Shown here: positions 1-9,427 of the stretch, in pieces
How the letters are laid out: the number at the start of each line of letters is the position of its first letter
Numbering within the stretch: position 1 is the first letter of the stretch
From: Ophiosphaerella korrae
Taxonomy: Eukaryota; Ascomycota; Dothideomycetes; Pleosporales; Phaeosphaeriaceae
Direction of reading: 5' to 3'
Assembly: GCA_028456385.1 (NCBI GenBank)
Contig: JALNQF010000505.1
Coordinates: 1 to 25,668, forward strand
Length of the DNA: 25,668 nucleotides
Made by a program: the position numbers and the translations under genes
Notes under the pieces: model-generated
Databases searched by the model: none
The model's input: the letters and a program-made list of their open reading frames with translations, nothing else
What the model was told of the DNA's origin: nothing

Positions 1-2280
1 TATATAGTAGTATATAATAACGTTAGCTTAGGTTTATAAGCTAATATATTTTTTTCTATTAGTAATAAAGTAATTATTTATAGACTAAATAAAGGATATA
101 ACGTCTATATAGTATTTTATACTTAAAAATTATAAGAGTTTTATAAAGTAGTTTTCTTATTTTTTATATTATTAAAAATTAAAGGCTAGCTCTTAGATAC
201 TAGTTAAAAAAAAAGTTAGAGTAAACTCTTCTTTATTAATAATATAGTAGCCTATTACTAGTACTTAGAGTTTAAACTCTCTTTTAAATAAGCTAGGTTA
301 TTAGCCTTATAGTAAAATCCTAGTATAAAGTAGTTTTATATCTTTCTATACTAGTATATTAAAGTTAAAGGTTTTTAGCTTAGTTTATTTAGCTATTAGG
401 TCTTCTTAGTAGATTACTACTTTACGTAAGTAGTTATATTTTACTATAGCTTCTTTCTATAAAGCTTTATACTAAGTAGCTCTTTAGCCTAAAGTATTAT
501 ATTACTTTATAATATAGTTATAGTCTAGTAGTAATTATAATAGGCGTTCTTAGAGTTTAGCTAATTAGTTATCTTATTAGAAAAGTTATTTATCTACTTT
601 ACTTACTTTAGCTATAAACTTCTAGTTTTATTTATTTACTATATTAATTACGTCTTATATCTACGTATTTATAACTACTAGGTATAATACTATTTTAGCT
701 AAAGTAAACTTTCTAAGAAATAAGTAATTACTAGGTTTATTATCTTTAATTCTTTAGTATAAAGTTAGTAATAAGGTGTAAAATAAAGGTTAGAGCTTAG
801 TAAACTTAGTAAGTAATTTCTTAAGTTTATTCTAAAATATAAAGACTATTCTTAGTAGTAGGTCTTTATTAATTATAGTGTTTAGTAGTAAATTATCTTT
901 TAGCTTTTCTAAGTTTTCTAGCTTAGGTATAGGCTAAAGTAATTACACTTAGCTAATATTTAGTTAGGCGTTATTAATTAAGTTATTTAATATAGTCTAG
1001 TTATTAAAAAAGACTTTAGTAACTAGTTTATACTTTAAGGAGCTACTTTAGTTAAAAGAAGTAAAGTCTATATCTAAGTTAAATTCTTCTATAATAAGTT
1101 AGTTAAGAGTAGTTAAGCCTATTATAGAGCTATTAGCTAAAGAAGTACTTAGTACTTATTAAGGAATTATATTAGGTTAGAAATTTAGTTTACTAAGTAG
1201 TCTTAGCTAAATAAAAGATTTAGAGTCTATTACTTATTTTCTTTTATTTTTTTATAAAGAAGTCTTAAAATATTATTAAAAGTTACTTAGTACTTTTTTT
1301 ATTAGAGTAGTTAGTATAGTAAGTTTCTAGGTCTATTTTTCTAGAGACTTAGTTTTAGCGTGTATTTTATAGATTTTTTATAGTATAGTAGCTCTAGAGC
1401 GTTCTTTTAGTTTTTTACTATATCTATAGTTTACTATTTATAGTATATTTTTATCTTATAAGTATACTTAGTATAAGTAATAAAAAAGTTATAAGTTAGT
1501 ATTATTTTAGTTTAAAAGGCTAGCTTTTAAGTAGATAGAAGATTTTTTATATAACTAAGTTATAATATAATAAGCTAAGTTATAGTAGTTATATACTATA
1601 TTAGTATATTTAGCTATTAGTTTATAGAGATTTAGATCTTTAGTACTAGCTAGTAAAAGTTTTAGTAAAGTCTAAGGTACTTTATTACTTAGTTCTTATA
1701 AATTAAGTACTAGTAATTTGTATAGGTTTAGGGGTCTTTTCTTTTCTTAGTACTACTACTTAGGTTTAATACCTAGTATAAGTACACCCTTACTTAAGTA
1801 TATATAGTAAATATAAGCTAAAGCTTTATAACTTATAAAGTAGTTAAACTACTTTTCTTTAGTATATATTTCTTTTTAGAACGTTAGTACTAGTACTAGT
1901 AAAAAGAGAGTACTAGAAACCTTAACTAGAACTATAATATAGTAAACTTAAGAGGCTACTTAGCGCGCTATAGCTAAAGTAAGATCTAATTCCTAGTAGT
2001 ATAGTTCTTTTTAGCTAGCTAAGCTTAATTAAGAGTTAGCTATAATTAGCTATCTTATAGTAACTCTAGTATAAGTAAAAAAGCTACTAGCGTAGTTCTA
2101 GGTTATAGAGAGGCCTATAAAAGTAAAATATTTATAGAGATCTACTATTATATAAAGTAGACTTTATATAAGATAACTTAATAAAGTAGTTTTAATAATT
2201 AACTAAAAAGAGTAAATAGTAGATAAAGCTATCTAAGTAAGTACTAGGTATATATACCTAGTAGCTTACTAAGCGCTAAC
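1..2280 (-). pseudogene. RIP-destroyed long ORF of unknown function, partial
   Basis: Read on the minus strand from about 2280 towards 1, one frame (codons ending at multiples of three) gives protein-like sequence for over 700 codons with no frameshift. It is broken only by TAA and TAG codons, never TGA, as expected if CAA, CAG and TGG codons were hit by RIP. The N-terminal part (about 1950-1740) contains a Tyr-rich stretch that may once have held Cys/His residues, since TGY and CAY codons both become TAY. The C-terminal part (about 600-400) looks Gln-, Lys- and Leu-rich and could be a coiled coil. A likely start, with ATG now ATA, lies somewhere in 2130-2280. The frame is still open in this sense at the left edge, so the gene is partial. 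I do not recognise the family. It could be a transposon accessory ORF or a host gene family caught by RIP. Confidence 0.55.
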
Positions 2281-2303
2281 TAAAAGTAAAAAAGTAGTTA
2301 AAT

Positions 2304-2378
2304 ATTAGTAAGTTTATAATATTAGTAAGTTTATAATATTAGTAAGTTTATAATATTAGTAAGTTTATAATATTAGTA
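2304..2378. repeat. 17-bp tandem repeat, four full copies
   Basis: The unit attagtaagtttataat is repeated four times without change (2304-2371), followed by the first 7 bases of a fifth copy. It lies just upstream of the inferred start of the minus-strand ORF remnant. Perfect identity in such decayed DNA suggests expansion after, or independent of, the mutation process. Confidence 0.95.
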
Positions 2379-3035
2379 TAAAAATAAGAGATATAAGAGA
2401 TAACTCTTTTATACTATTATAAAGTTTTTAATACTTTTATTTAGTTATATAAAAAAGTAGTAAAACTTATTAAACTTATTATACTAGTATAAATATATAA
2501 TAACTTATAATAGGTTTTATTTTTTTTAAAATTAGATTAGTATACTATATAGAATATATATTTATATATATATACTTACTAAAAATAAAAAGAGATTTTA
2601 TAGTTATTATAAAAAGTTAAGTTAAAATATACTAGTAATAGTTAACTTTAATAGTAACTTTTTATATATCTTAATAAGTTAAAAAAGCTTTACTTATAAT
2701 AAAAAAGTACTAGTATAGTAAAGTATTATAAAAATAAAATAAAATAAAAGTAAGTAATTACTAAAATAATATAAGAACTAAAAGTTTAAAAATAAAAAGT
2801 ATAAAAAGTAATAAAGTAACTAATAAGCTTTTAAGTTATAAAATATAATCTATAAAAGTATAAATAATATTTAGAGTTAGTTTAGCTAATAAATTTTAAG
2901 TTTTTTAAAACTAATAAGCTTCTAAGCTTTAGATCTATATTAAGTATATAATACTATAATAAAAAGTAACTAATATAGAACCTTAACTTATAGCTTTAAC
3001 TTTAAAAATACTAACTTATATACTATTATATATAG

Positions 3036-3074
3036 AATAAAAATAAGTAAAAATAAAAATAAAAATAAAAATAA
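3036..3074. repeat. AAAAT microsatellite
   Basis: An uneven run of AAAAT units, interrupted once by a G, lies within the A-rich spacer. Confidence 0.85.
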
Positions 3075-3097
3075 GTTAGTATATAGATTAAAATAAA

Positions 3098-3150
3098 TAT
3101 AAGTATAAGTATAAAAATAGATATAAGTATAAGTATAAATATAAAAATAT
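3098..3150. repeat. Imperfect TATAAG microsatellite
   Basis: TATAAG units alternate with TATAAA/TAGATA variants. It is a simple repeat with no visible function. Confidence 0.75.
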
Positions 3151-3338
3151 AGTACTTAAAACTTAAAAGGCTATAAGTAGTATAAAAAGTTAGTAGTATA
3201 ACTAACTAAAAATAAAAAAGATAATAAATAGAAAATATTAGAAAAGCTTTTAATAAAATTTAAAGTACTTAGTAAATAGCTAGTAAAAGTATAAATAACT
3301 TTTAAAGAAATAGTAAAAATAAAAAAAATAATAATATA

Positions 3339-3398
3339 CTCTATAAGTAAGTTACCTATATAGGTAAGTTACTTACTTTTACTAAGCTCTTACTAAAA
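3339..3398 (+). repeat. Left terminal inverted repeat of the Fot1-like element
   Basis: Matches the reverse complement of 5111-5170 at about 56 of 60 positions. It contains the perfect 16-bp palindrome ttacctatataggtaa (3352-3367), and the motif taagttac occurs twice around it, so the repeat can itself fold. Such sub-repeats are plausible transposase-binding sites (inference). Confidence 0.93.
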
Positions 3399-3590
3399 TA
3401 CCTACTACTCTCTAATATTATAATAATAACAATATATAGAACTTTTAAATAAACGTTAAGTATAGCTTACCTTTTAAGCTATTAAATAAGACGTAAATCT
3501 CTTACTATAATATACTATATCTATCTATAATGTTTCTTATAAGACACTAAGTATTTAACGCGCTAGATAACCTTTATATATAGATACTAT

Positions 3591-4969
3591 ACTTAACTTA
3601 AGTAATCTAACTAAGCTTAAGAAGAGTATAATTATTAAGTATATCCTTAACTTTATTAAGCGTAGATTCTCCTCTTAGCTTATAGACGTAGCTAATATAG
3701 CTAATTCCTTATATACTAAGTATAATCTAGCTTAGTACCTTTATTAAGTACTACCCTAAGCTTAAAATAAGGTTTAATTATAAGTATAACTATAAGAGAG
3801 CTTTTTATAAAGATTTTAACCTTATATAAAAGTAGTTTAAGCTAGTAGCTAATACTAAAGCTAAGTATAGTATCTTAGATAATAACTTATATAACTTTAA
3901 CAAGATAAGCTTTATAATAGACTAGATTATAGTAAATATAGTTATTATAGCTTTAGAGAAACGTTTATAGCTAAAAGTAATCTAGCTAAGTAATAGAAAG
4001 TAAGTAATAGCTATTATAGGTATTAATATAACTAAGTAGGCTATTTTACTTTTTGTTATCTTTAAAGCGTACTACTACTTATTAAACTAGTATAAGGATA
4101 GTAAAATACTTTAAGACTAAGTTATTAGAGTTTCTAAAAATAACTAGATAACTAATATACTTAGTCTTATATAGTTAAAGTACTTTAATATATATATAAA
4201 GATGTATACTATTAAAATAGTATATTTACTTATTATTAATAGCTATAAGAGCTATAACTTAATTAAATTTAAGAACTACTATAAAGATAATAAGATTATT
4301 ACTCTTTATATACTTATATATATATTATACTACTTATAGCTACTTAATATAGGCTATTTTACTCCTTTAAAGAAAGTATATAGGTACTAAGTTAAAGTAC
4401 TTATATACTACTAGATTAGCTATATTATAAAATAAGAGTTTTTAATATACTTTAAGTGCGCCTATAATATAGTAATTACTTTTAAGAATATCTAAAGAAG
4501 GTTTTAAGGTACTAGATTAGTTTTATTTAACTTAAAACAAGTTATATTAACTCTTAATATTAAGCTATATACTCCTTTACTACTTTTACCTAATAATAAG
4601 CCTTAGTAGTTATAAATACTAAGTAATACTTTATAATTAGGGTTATAATTAATACTTATAAAGGTAAAGATTTAGAAGTATATAGATAGCTTACTAATAA
4701 GTCTAGCTAAGTACTTTAAATACTTTACTAAAGGTATAGTAGTAATAGTATATAAGCTAGTATTAGTATAAAAAGAAAATACTAAGCTTTAGGTAGTAAA
4801 TAAGGCTATAATATAATAAAAATTATATAAAAGAAAGTAGGTTTAAGTAGAAGAGACTTTAATAGTTAAAAATAAAGTATACTTAGCTACTCTTAAAGAC
4901 TTTAGTACGCGTAGTAATAAGAAGAAGTTAAAGAAGTAAGTATATACTAAAGTAAGTAAACTATTTTAA
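3591..4969 (+). pseudogene. Fot1/pogo-like DDE transposase, destroyed by RIP
   Basis: Cut-and-paste transposase of the Fot1/pogo branch (DDE_1 family with an N-terminal helix-turn-helix/CENP-B-like DNA-binding part). From about 3755 one frame can be followed to the stop near 4967. It keeps the family order: the YNFDETGF block (3890-3913, now read YNFNKISF), the NREWV..I.GIN block (about 4001-4033), the DGHESHN block (from 4238) and the PLD.G.F.PLK block (about 4340-4372). The three catalytic Asp codons are all Asn now (AAC at 3899, AAT at 4238, AAT at 4346). The N-terminal DNA-binding part (about 3619-3740) reads in a different frame, so one indel lies near 3740-3760. The true start codon is not clear. 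Many in-frame TAA/TAG replace Gln and Trp codons. Confidence 0.9.
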
Positions 4970-5110
4970 TAATAGTATATAGTATATAAAGAGACTAAGT
5001 ATAATACGTAAATATATAAGAATATAGTAAAAGTAAACTCTAAATAATATCTTATATTATATTATAGTATACTAAGTTAAAGTAAGCTATTTTATACTAT
5101 AATATAGTAG

Positions 5111-5170
5111 TTTTAGTAAAAGCTAAGTAAAAGTAAGTAACTTACCTATATAGATAACTTACCTATAGAG
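5111..5170 (-). repeat. Right terminal inverted repeat of the Fot1-like element
   Basis: Mirror partner of 3339-3398. One C-to-T type change breaks the internal palindrome that is perfect on the left side. It is followed directly by the TA target duplication at 5171-5172. Confidence 0.93.
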
Positions 5171-5279
5171 TATATTAAGTAGTATAGTAAAAGAAATAGC
5201 TAGAAGTAGTAAATAGTATACTATAATCTTAGAGAAAAAATATATATAAAGAAATAAAAAAAAATATTATAGAAAATAA

Positions 5280-5350
5280 TCTTAGCTATAGAATCGAACT
5301 AATTATCTAATAAAGAGACTATACTAAGACTATTATTTTACTAGCTAAAA
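5280..5350 (-). pseudogene. tRNA-like relic (B box and acceptor stem)
   Basis: On the minus strand a 71-base stretch starts with ttttagc and ends with gctaaga. These can pair over seven positions, one of them G-U, like an acceptor stem. In the right place lies agttcgattct, which is the Pol III B box ggttcgattcc with one G-to-A and one C-to-T change. The A-box region (tagctagtaa) resembles the consensus but is one base short. The T stem has two mismatches that RIP does not explain, and I cannot fix an anticodon. It could be a decayed tRNA gene, a tRNA-derived SINE or chance. No related copy is seen in the window. Confidence 0.3.
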
Positions 5351-5739
5351 ACATTTTTATATAACTTAAAACTTTTAAACTTAATACTTAAAAGACTATA
5401 AAATATATATAAAAAAATATATATACTAATAATAGATTATAGTATTACTAGTATAAGTATACTTTAACTAAAAATTAAAATATCTTTAAAAATATTTAGC
5501 TAACTTATAATAGCTATTAAAATAATAGTAAAATAAAATAGTAGAGTATATATTAGTAAATAAAACTTATTTATAAATAAAAAGTTTAAGTTTAATAGTA
5601 CTAATATAATAAAGTATCTAAATAGTATTAAAAAATAAGTAATTTTTTATAAATAGTTTATTAGAAACTAAATTAATAAAATTATTATACTTAGTAATAA
5701 AATAAGAAAAAAAATTATTAAATAAAGTATAACTAAGTT
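5351..5739. other. A-rich stretch with no recognised feature
   Basis: Very A-rich, with hardly any CA or TG. I see no convincing reading frame, repeat or RNA here. It leads into the first of the plus-strand ORF remnants. Confidence 0.5.
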
Positions 5740-6490
5740 TATAAAAGTAAAAAGACTAAAAATTTAGTAAAAGTTAGAAAAGTAATAAACGATAAGTTCT
5801 AAAAGTCTAATAAAGTATAAAAAAAAATAAAAAAGTACTTTAAATATAGTTATAGTAATACTTACTTATAAGTAACTTTTTTCTTTAAAACTACTTTAAT
5901 AACTTTAGCTTTTAGTTTATAAAGTACTAAAAAAGAAAAATAATTATAAAAGCTATAAAAAAATACTATTTAGTAAAAAGACTTAATAAGTACTACTTTT
6001 AAAAAGTCTTTAATAAATATATCTAAAGTAATAAAAGTATAAAAAACTTTAACTTTAAAATTATTTAGAAGTACTTTAATTAGCTAGTATAAAAAACTTA
6101 TAAGAAAAATATTTTAACTTAGCTTTTAAGTTATAAAAAATAGTAATATATAATACTTAAAAAAATATTTAAACTTTTTAGTATAAAGCTTATACATAGC
6201 TTTTATAACTAAACTTAAAAATAAAAAAAAAGTTTAAATAGTTTAAAAAATAAAAGTTTTATAATTAGAAGTTAATAATTTTATAAATTACTTTAAAATT
6301 ATAAAACTTAAAGTAATTATATTTATAGCTATAAATAACTTAAATACTAAAGTTTAAAATTTTATATAACTACTAAAAGTATACTTAGTTATAAAAAGTT
6401 AAATTAAAATAAGTAAGTATTTATAAACTTCTTAAGCTATAAGTAACTTATAGTTAGTAATACTTTTTATATTAAAGCTATAATTTTAAA
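5740..6490 (+). pseudogene. Unidentified ORF remnant, segment A
   Basis: In the frame that includes the codon at 5764, about 240 codons read as ordinary protein sequence interrupted almost only by TAA and TAG, as if Gln and Trp codons had been mutated. The sequence is rich in Lys, Ile and Leu. Many Lys codons (AAA, AAG) could have been Glu (GAA, GAG) before G-to-A changes, so the original was probably less basic. No known motif was recognised. Two further remnants follow in other frames, which suggests exons of one gene or separate frameshifted pieces of one ORF. Confidence 0.4.
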
Positions 6491-7140
6491 AAATATTTTT
6501 ACTACTATTTTAAAATAGTATAAAACTTTAGTATAATAATAATATATAAGTATAAGTTTAGACTTTTAAAGTTATATTAAGTATAAAAACCTAAACTACT
6601 ATATTAACTACTAAAAAGAAAAAAAAGCTTAAATACTTAATAGATAAGTTTAGTTTAATCTAAAAACTAGAAAATACTAATAAAGTATAAAACTAACTTA
6701 CTAAAAGTTTATTAAATAAATTAAAGAAAAAGTAACTAGAATAATATAATAATTTAGTATATTTAGTAAAGAATATAAAACCTAAAGTATTAAAAAATAA
6801 ACTTTTAGATAATACTAAACTCTATAATATAATAGCTAGTATAGCTATAAGTAATAGTAGTAATAAACTTACTTAAAAGTATAATAAATAATTTAAAATA
6901 AAATAAAATAAAATAGTAAGTATAGAAAAGTATAATAGATTTAAGATATAGTAACTAAAAATAGAAAAAAGCTTAATAAAAGAAAATATTATTAAAACTA
7001 TATATATTACTATAGTAAAGTTTATAACCTAAAAGCTTTTAGTACTTACTTTTACTATATAAAATATCTATAAAAAAGATACTAAAATTTTTAAATTTAA
7101 ATAAACTTAAAATACTTTTATAATAAAGTAAATAAATAAA
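6482..7140 (+). pseudogene. Unidentified ORF remnant, segment B
   Basis: Frame starting at 6482. About 200 codons can be read, with stops that are almost all TAA at likely Gln positions. The part 6600-7000 alternates Leu/Ile with Lys/Asn in a way that suggests helices. Reversing the likely G-to-A changes would give a strongly acidic protein rich in Glu, Asp and Gln. Not one CA or TG dinucleotide is present in 6481-7020. I do not recognise the family. It lies directly after segment A and before segment C, so the three may belong together. Confidence 0.4.
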
Positions 7141-7202
7141 AAAGTAATATAAATAAGTTTAAGTAAATTTATACTTTTAATATAAATATAAAAAAAGTAA
7201 TA

Positions 7203-7925
7203 TAAAAAGTTATAAAAGTACTAGTATTTTTACTTATATAAATACTTTTAACTAATATACTAAACTTTTTTAAAAAGCTTATAAAACTTACTTTTATAGT
7301 AACTAAGTTAAAAGAATTTATAAATATAAAAGTAATCGTATATATAATTAAAAACTTAAAAGAAATACTTTAGAGCTATAAAAAACTACTAGAAACTTTA
7401 TTTTAGAATAGCTTTTACTTATATATAATAAATATTAATATTTTTAACTTAGTAATAGTAAAAGTTATAAATAGAAAAATTAGTAAATATAAAGCTTATA
7501 AACTTTTAAGTTCTACTAAAGTACTTTCTATTATACTTATATACTTAACTAGTTTTATAACTAATATAAATATAGTAAAAAAGTACTTAGAATATAACTA
7601 ACTTAATAAGATAAAAAAACTTAGAAAAAAATACTTAAAAGTAATAATCTAAGTTTATAAAACTAAACTACTAGCTTTATTTAACTTAAAAGTAAAACTT
7701 AATATAATTTATATTAAAATAGCTTTAGCTACTAACTTAAGTATAACTTCTATACTTAAAGAAAAAGCTAAAATATAGCTAGTTACTATAAATAAAGTAA
7801 AAAAGTTTTTTAAAAAAATTATATAAAGTATACTATTTATAATTAAAAGTTTTAAAGTTTAGTTTAACTTTTTTATAATAAAAGGTTTTTTTTACTTAAA
7901 ATCTTTTAAAAAAAAAAATTATAGC
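7203..7925 (+). pseudogene. Unidentified ORF remnant, segment C
   Basis: Frame starting at 7203, about 240 codons up to TAA codons near 7960. It has fewer in-frame stops than expected by chance for such AT-rich DNA: only a handful of TAA/TAG between 7260 and 7860, at positions fitting Gln or Trp. It ends in an aromatic, hydrophobic stretch (about 7840-7900, rich in Phe). No domain was recognised. Together with segments A and B it may be the coding part of an older repeated element or a RIP-mutated multi-exon gene. Confidence 0.42.
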
Positions 7926-8267
7926 TATATATACTATAAAGTTTATAGTTATATTTAATAAAATATAATATATAAAATAAATAAATATAATAATAATAGA
8001 AAAACTAATAAAAAACTTTACTACTAAGAGTAAAGTTTTATAAATAGATATTAAGAAAATAAAATAATAAAAAGAAAAGTTTTAAAAAACTATTAGTAGT
8101 ACTTAGTCTTTATACTAAAAATTATAAAATAATTTATAAGTAAATCTAATAATAATAAAATAAGCTAGTATTTCTCTAGATAAAAGTACTTTAAAAATCT
8201 TAGAAAACTTTATAAAAATAAATAAATAAGTAAAAAAACTTAAAAAAATTAAAAGTTTATTAAAAAT

Positions 8268-8419
8268 TATTATAATAGTAATAGAAAAAAATTAGATAGA
8301 GCTAATTAGCTTTATAATAGAAAATAATAACGTATATAACTTATAAGATAATAAGCTTAATTAAGAAGTTAATTATAATTAAAATATATAAAAGTATATA
8401 GCTTTACTAAGCTTAGTAG
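8268..8419 (+). repeat. Gypsy3 5' LTR, first part (split by Gypsy1)
   Basis: The start (tattata) and the following 150 bases match the starts of the other Gypsy LTRs, best the antisense solo LTR at 8971-9427; both share ataagataataag. The last five bases, agtag, are the target duplication of Gypsy1, which interrupts the LTR here. The rest continues at 15732. The LTR ends read TA...TA, which fits the canonical TG...CA after RIP. Confidence 0.8.
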
Positions 8420-8840
8420 TATTATAGGTATAATAAGAGAAATTAAGATAAAACTAATTAGTTTTAACTCTAGTATTAATAAAGTATAAGATAAGTAAAG
8501 TAATAACCTAGATTAGAAAATAACTTATAACCTAAAAATATAAGATATAAAGTAATCTATAAATACGTATAATAGATTAGAATAATTATATAAGATATAA
8601 AGTAATCTATAAAGTTATATAAATAAATTACTTAAAGTATATAGTTAATAAAGATATATATTATTAAGATAGTATTAGTAATCTAATCTTTAACTAAGAG
8701 TAATAATACTTAATATTATAAGAATCTTCTATTATTTATAGCCTATTACTTAATTATAATATAAACGTTAGTTATTACCTTTTAATCTACTAATAACTCT
8801 TAGTAGTTACTTATAGTTAATAATAGGTAACTTTATTATA
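8420..8840 (+). repeat. Gypsy1 5' LTR
   Basis: 421 bp, aligned over its length with the 3' LTR at 15358-15726 (369 bp). The size difference comes mainly from a repeated segment: about 23 bases beginning taagatataaagtaatct occur at 8541 and again at 8591. This gives two copies of a hairpin unit with arms taatctat and atagatta where the 3' LTR has one. The ends tattata...tattata fit an original TGTTATA...TATTACA-like pair. Confidence 0.88.
8553..8630 (+). repeat. Two hairpin repeats in the Gypsy1 5' LTR
   Basis: Two units, 8553-8579 and 8603-8630, each begin taatctat and end with its reverse complement atagatta (second copy with one mismatch). The same unit occurs once in the Gypsy1 3' LTR (about 15490-15520) and four times in the Gypsy2 LTR (16208-16327). 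Confidence 0.75.
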
Positions 8841-8858
8841 CCTTACTAATTAATTAAT
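8841..8858 (+). promoter_or_regulatory. Putative Gypsy1 primer-binding site region
   Basis: The bases directly behind the 5' LTR begin ccttactaat. They match the bases behind the Gypsy2 LTR (16537, ctttactaat) and behind the Gypsy3 LTR (16061, ctttactaat). A conserved segment in this position is the expected primer-binding site. I cannot assign the primer tRNA after RIP. Confidence 0.6.
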
Positions 8859-8970
8859 TAAGAGAAGTAAAGTATAAGTAGTATATAGTCTAAGCTAAGA
8901 TAAGAGTAGAAAGTTTAACTAAAAAAGAAAGTAAAGTACTTCTAAGAAGTTATAAGTTAGATAGAACTAA

Positions 8971-9427
8971 TATAATAGGCTTCTTACGTTAACTACTAGT
9001 AGCTATTAGGGTATTAGTAGATTAAGAGTTAATAGTAAAGTTCGTGTAAATAATCTATAATAACTAATATTAATAGAAGATGTTTTGTAATTGTCTTGTA
9101 TTAGTGTTCTATAGTTAAAGGATTAAATTACTAATACTATCCTAATAATACGTATTACTACTAACTATATCGTAATAATATCTCAGCAGCTTTATTACTT
9201 TGTATTTACTAAGATTACGAATTTACAAATTTGTTATATAATAGCTTCGCGACTTTGTATTTACTAAGATTGTAAATTTATAAATTTATTACGTGTCTAT
9301 ATTATAGTTAGCTTCCTAGTTAAACTTATTATCTTATAGGTTGTTACTCTACTTATCTTATACTTCGTTAGTAGCTAAGTATAGACTAATTAGTTCTATC
9401 TTAGTTTCCCTTATTACTACTATAATA
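8971..9427 (-). repeat. Antisense solo LTR of the Gypsy family inside Gypsy1
   Basis: The reverse complement begins tattatagtag and ends gcctattata, and matches the Gypsy LTRs at both ends and in several inner blocks, best the Gypsy3 LTR. No internal coding sequence is attached. It keeps many TG and CA dinucleotides (for example around 9080-9110 and 9180-9235) while the surrounding Gypsy1 has lost them, so it was mutated less. The flanks (actaa on the left, ctaga on the right) are not a matching target duplication, and about 72 bp of Gypsy1 present in Gypsy2 (about 16667-16738) is missing here. A partly different inner region holds a 20-base direct repeat (9197 and 9252). Confidence 0.87.
9197..9271. 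repeat. Direct repeat in the antisense solo LTR
   Basis: The 20-base sequence actttgtatttactaagatt occurs at 9197-9216 and 9252-9271, 55 bases apart. It sits where the LTRs of Gypsy1 and Gypsy2 carry the hairpin repeats, so this part of the LTR is exchanged between subfamilies. Confidence 0.8.

Larger units (their letters stand above)
2379..3338. other. A-rich spacer with simple repeats, no gene seen
   Basis: About 960 bases of very A-rich plus-strand sequence. I found no protein-like reading frame. It holds an AAAAT-type microsatellite (about 3036-3074) and an imperfect TATAAG-type run (about 3098-3150). It ends at the TA target duplication (3337-3338) of the Fot1-like transposon, so it was once continuous with the sequence from 5173 onward. 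Confidence 0.6.
3339..5170 (+). mobile_element. Fot1/pogo-type (Tc1/mariner) DNA transposon, complete but RIP-mutated
   Basis: The element is 1,832 bp long, bounded by 60-bp terminal inverted repeats (3339-3398 and 5111-5170) with only about four mismatches, and flanked by TA on both sides (3337-3338 and 5171-5172). TA is the target duplication of the Tc1/mariner superfamily. Size, repeat length and encoded protein fit the fungal Fot1/Pot branch. The single transposase gene is read left to right and is destroyed by stops, with all three catalytic Asp codons changed. Both ends are intact, so the element could in principle have been moved by a relative's transposase before decay. Confidence 0.93.

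Noticed and set aside
1..2280. hAT or MULE transposase or Starship tyrosine recombinase on the minus strand
   Set aside because: Composition and length would allow it, but I could not find the catalytic or C-terminal motifs of these families, so no name was given.
3036..3150. Telomere-like or centromere satellite repeat
   Set aside because: The units (AAAAT, TATAAG) are short, irregular and few; they are ordinary microsatellites in A-rich DNA.
5740..7925. A third LINE- or Gypsy-type pol gene
   Set aside because: No RT, endonuclease, RNase H or integrase motif could be found in any frame, even when RIP-type changes were allowed for.
8268..8350. Extension of the plus-strand ORF remnants into 8268-8350
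   Set aside because: The frame seems to continue, but this stretch aligns with the first part of the Gypsy LTR (agctaattag, ataagataataag), so the apparent coding is chance.
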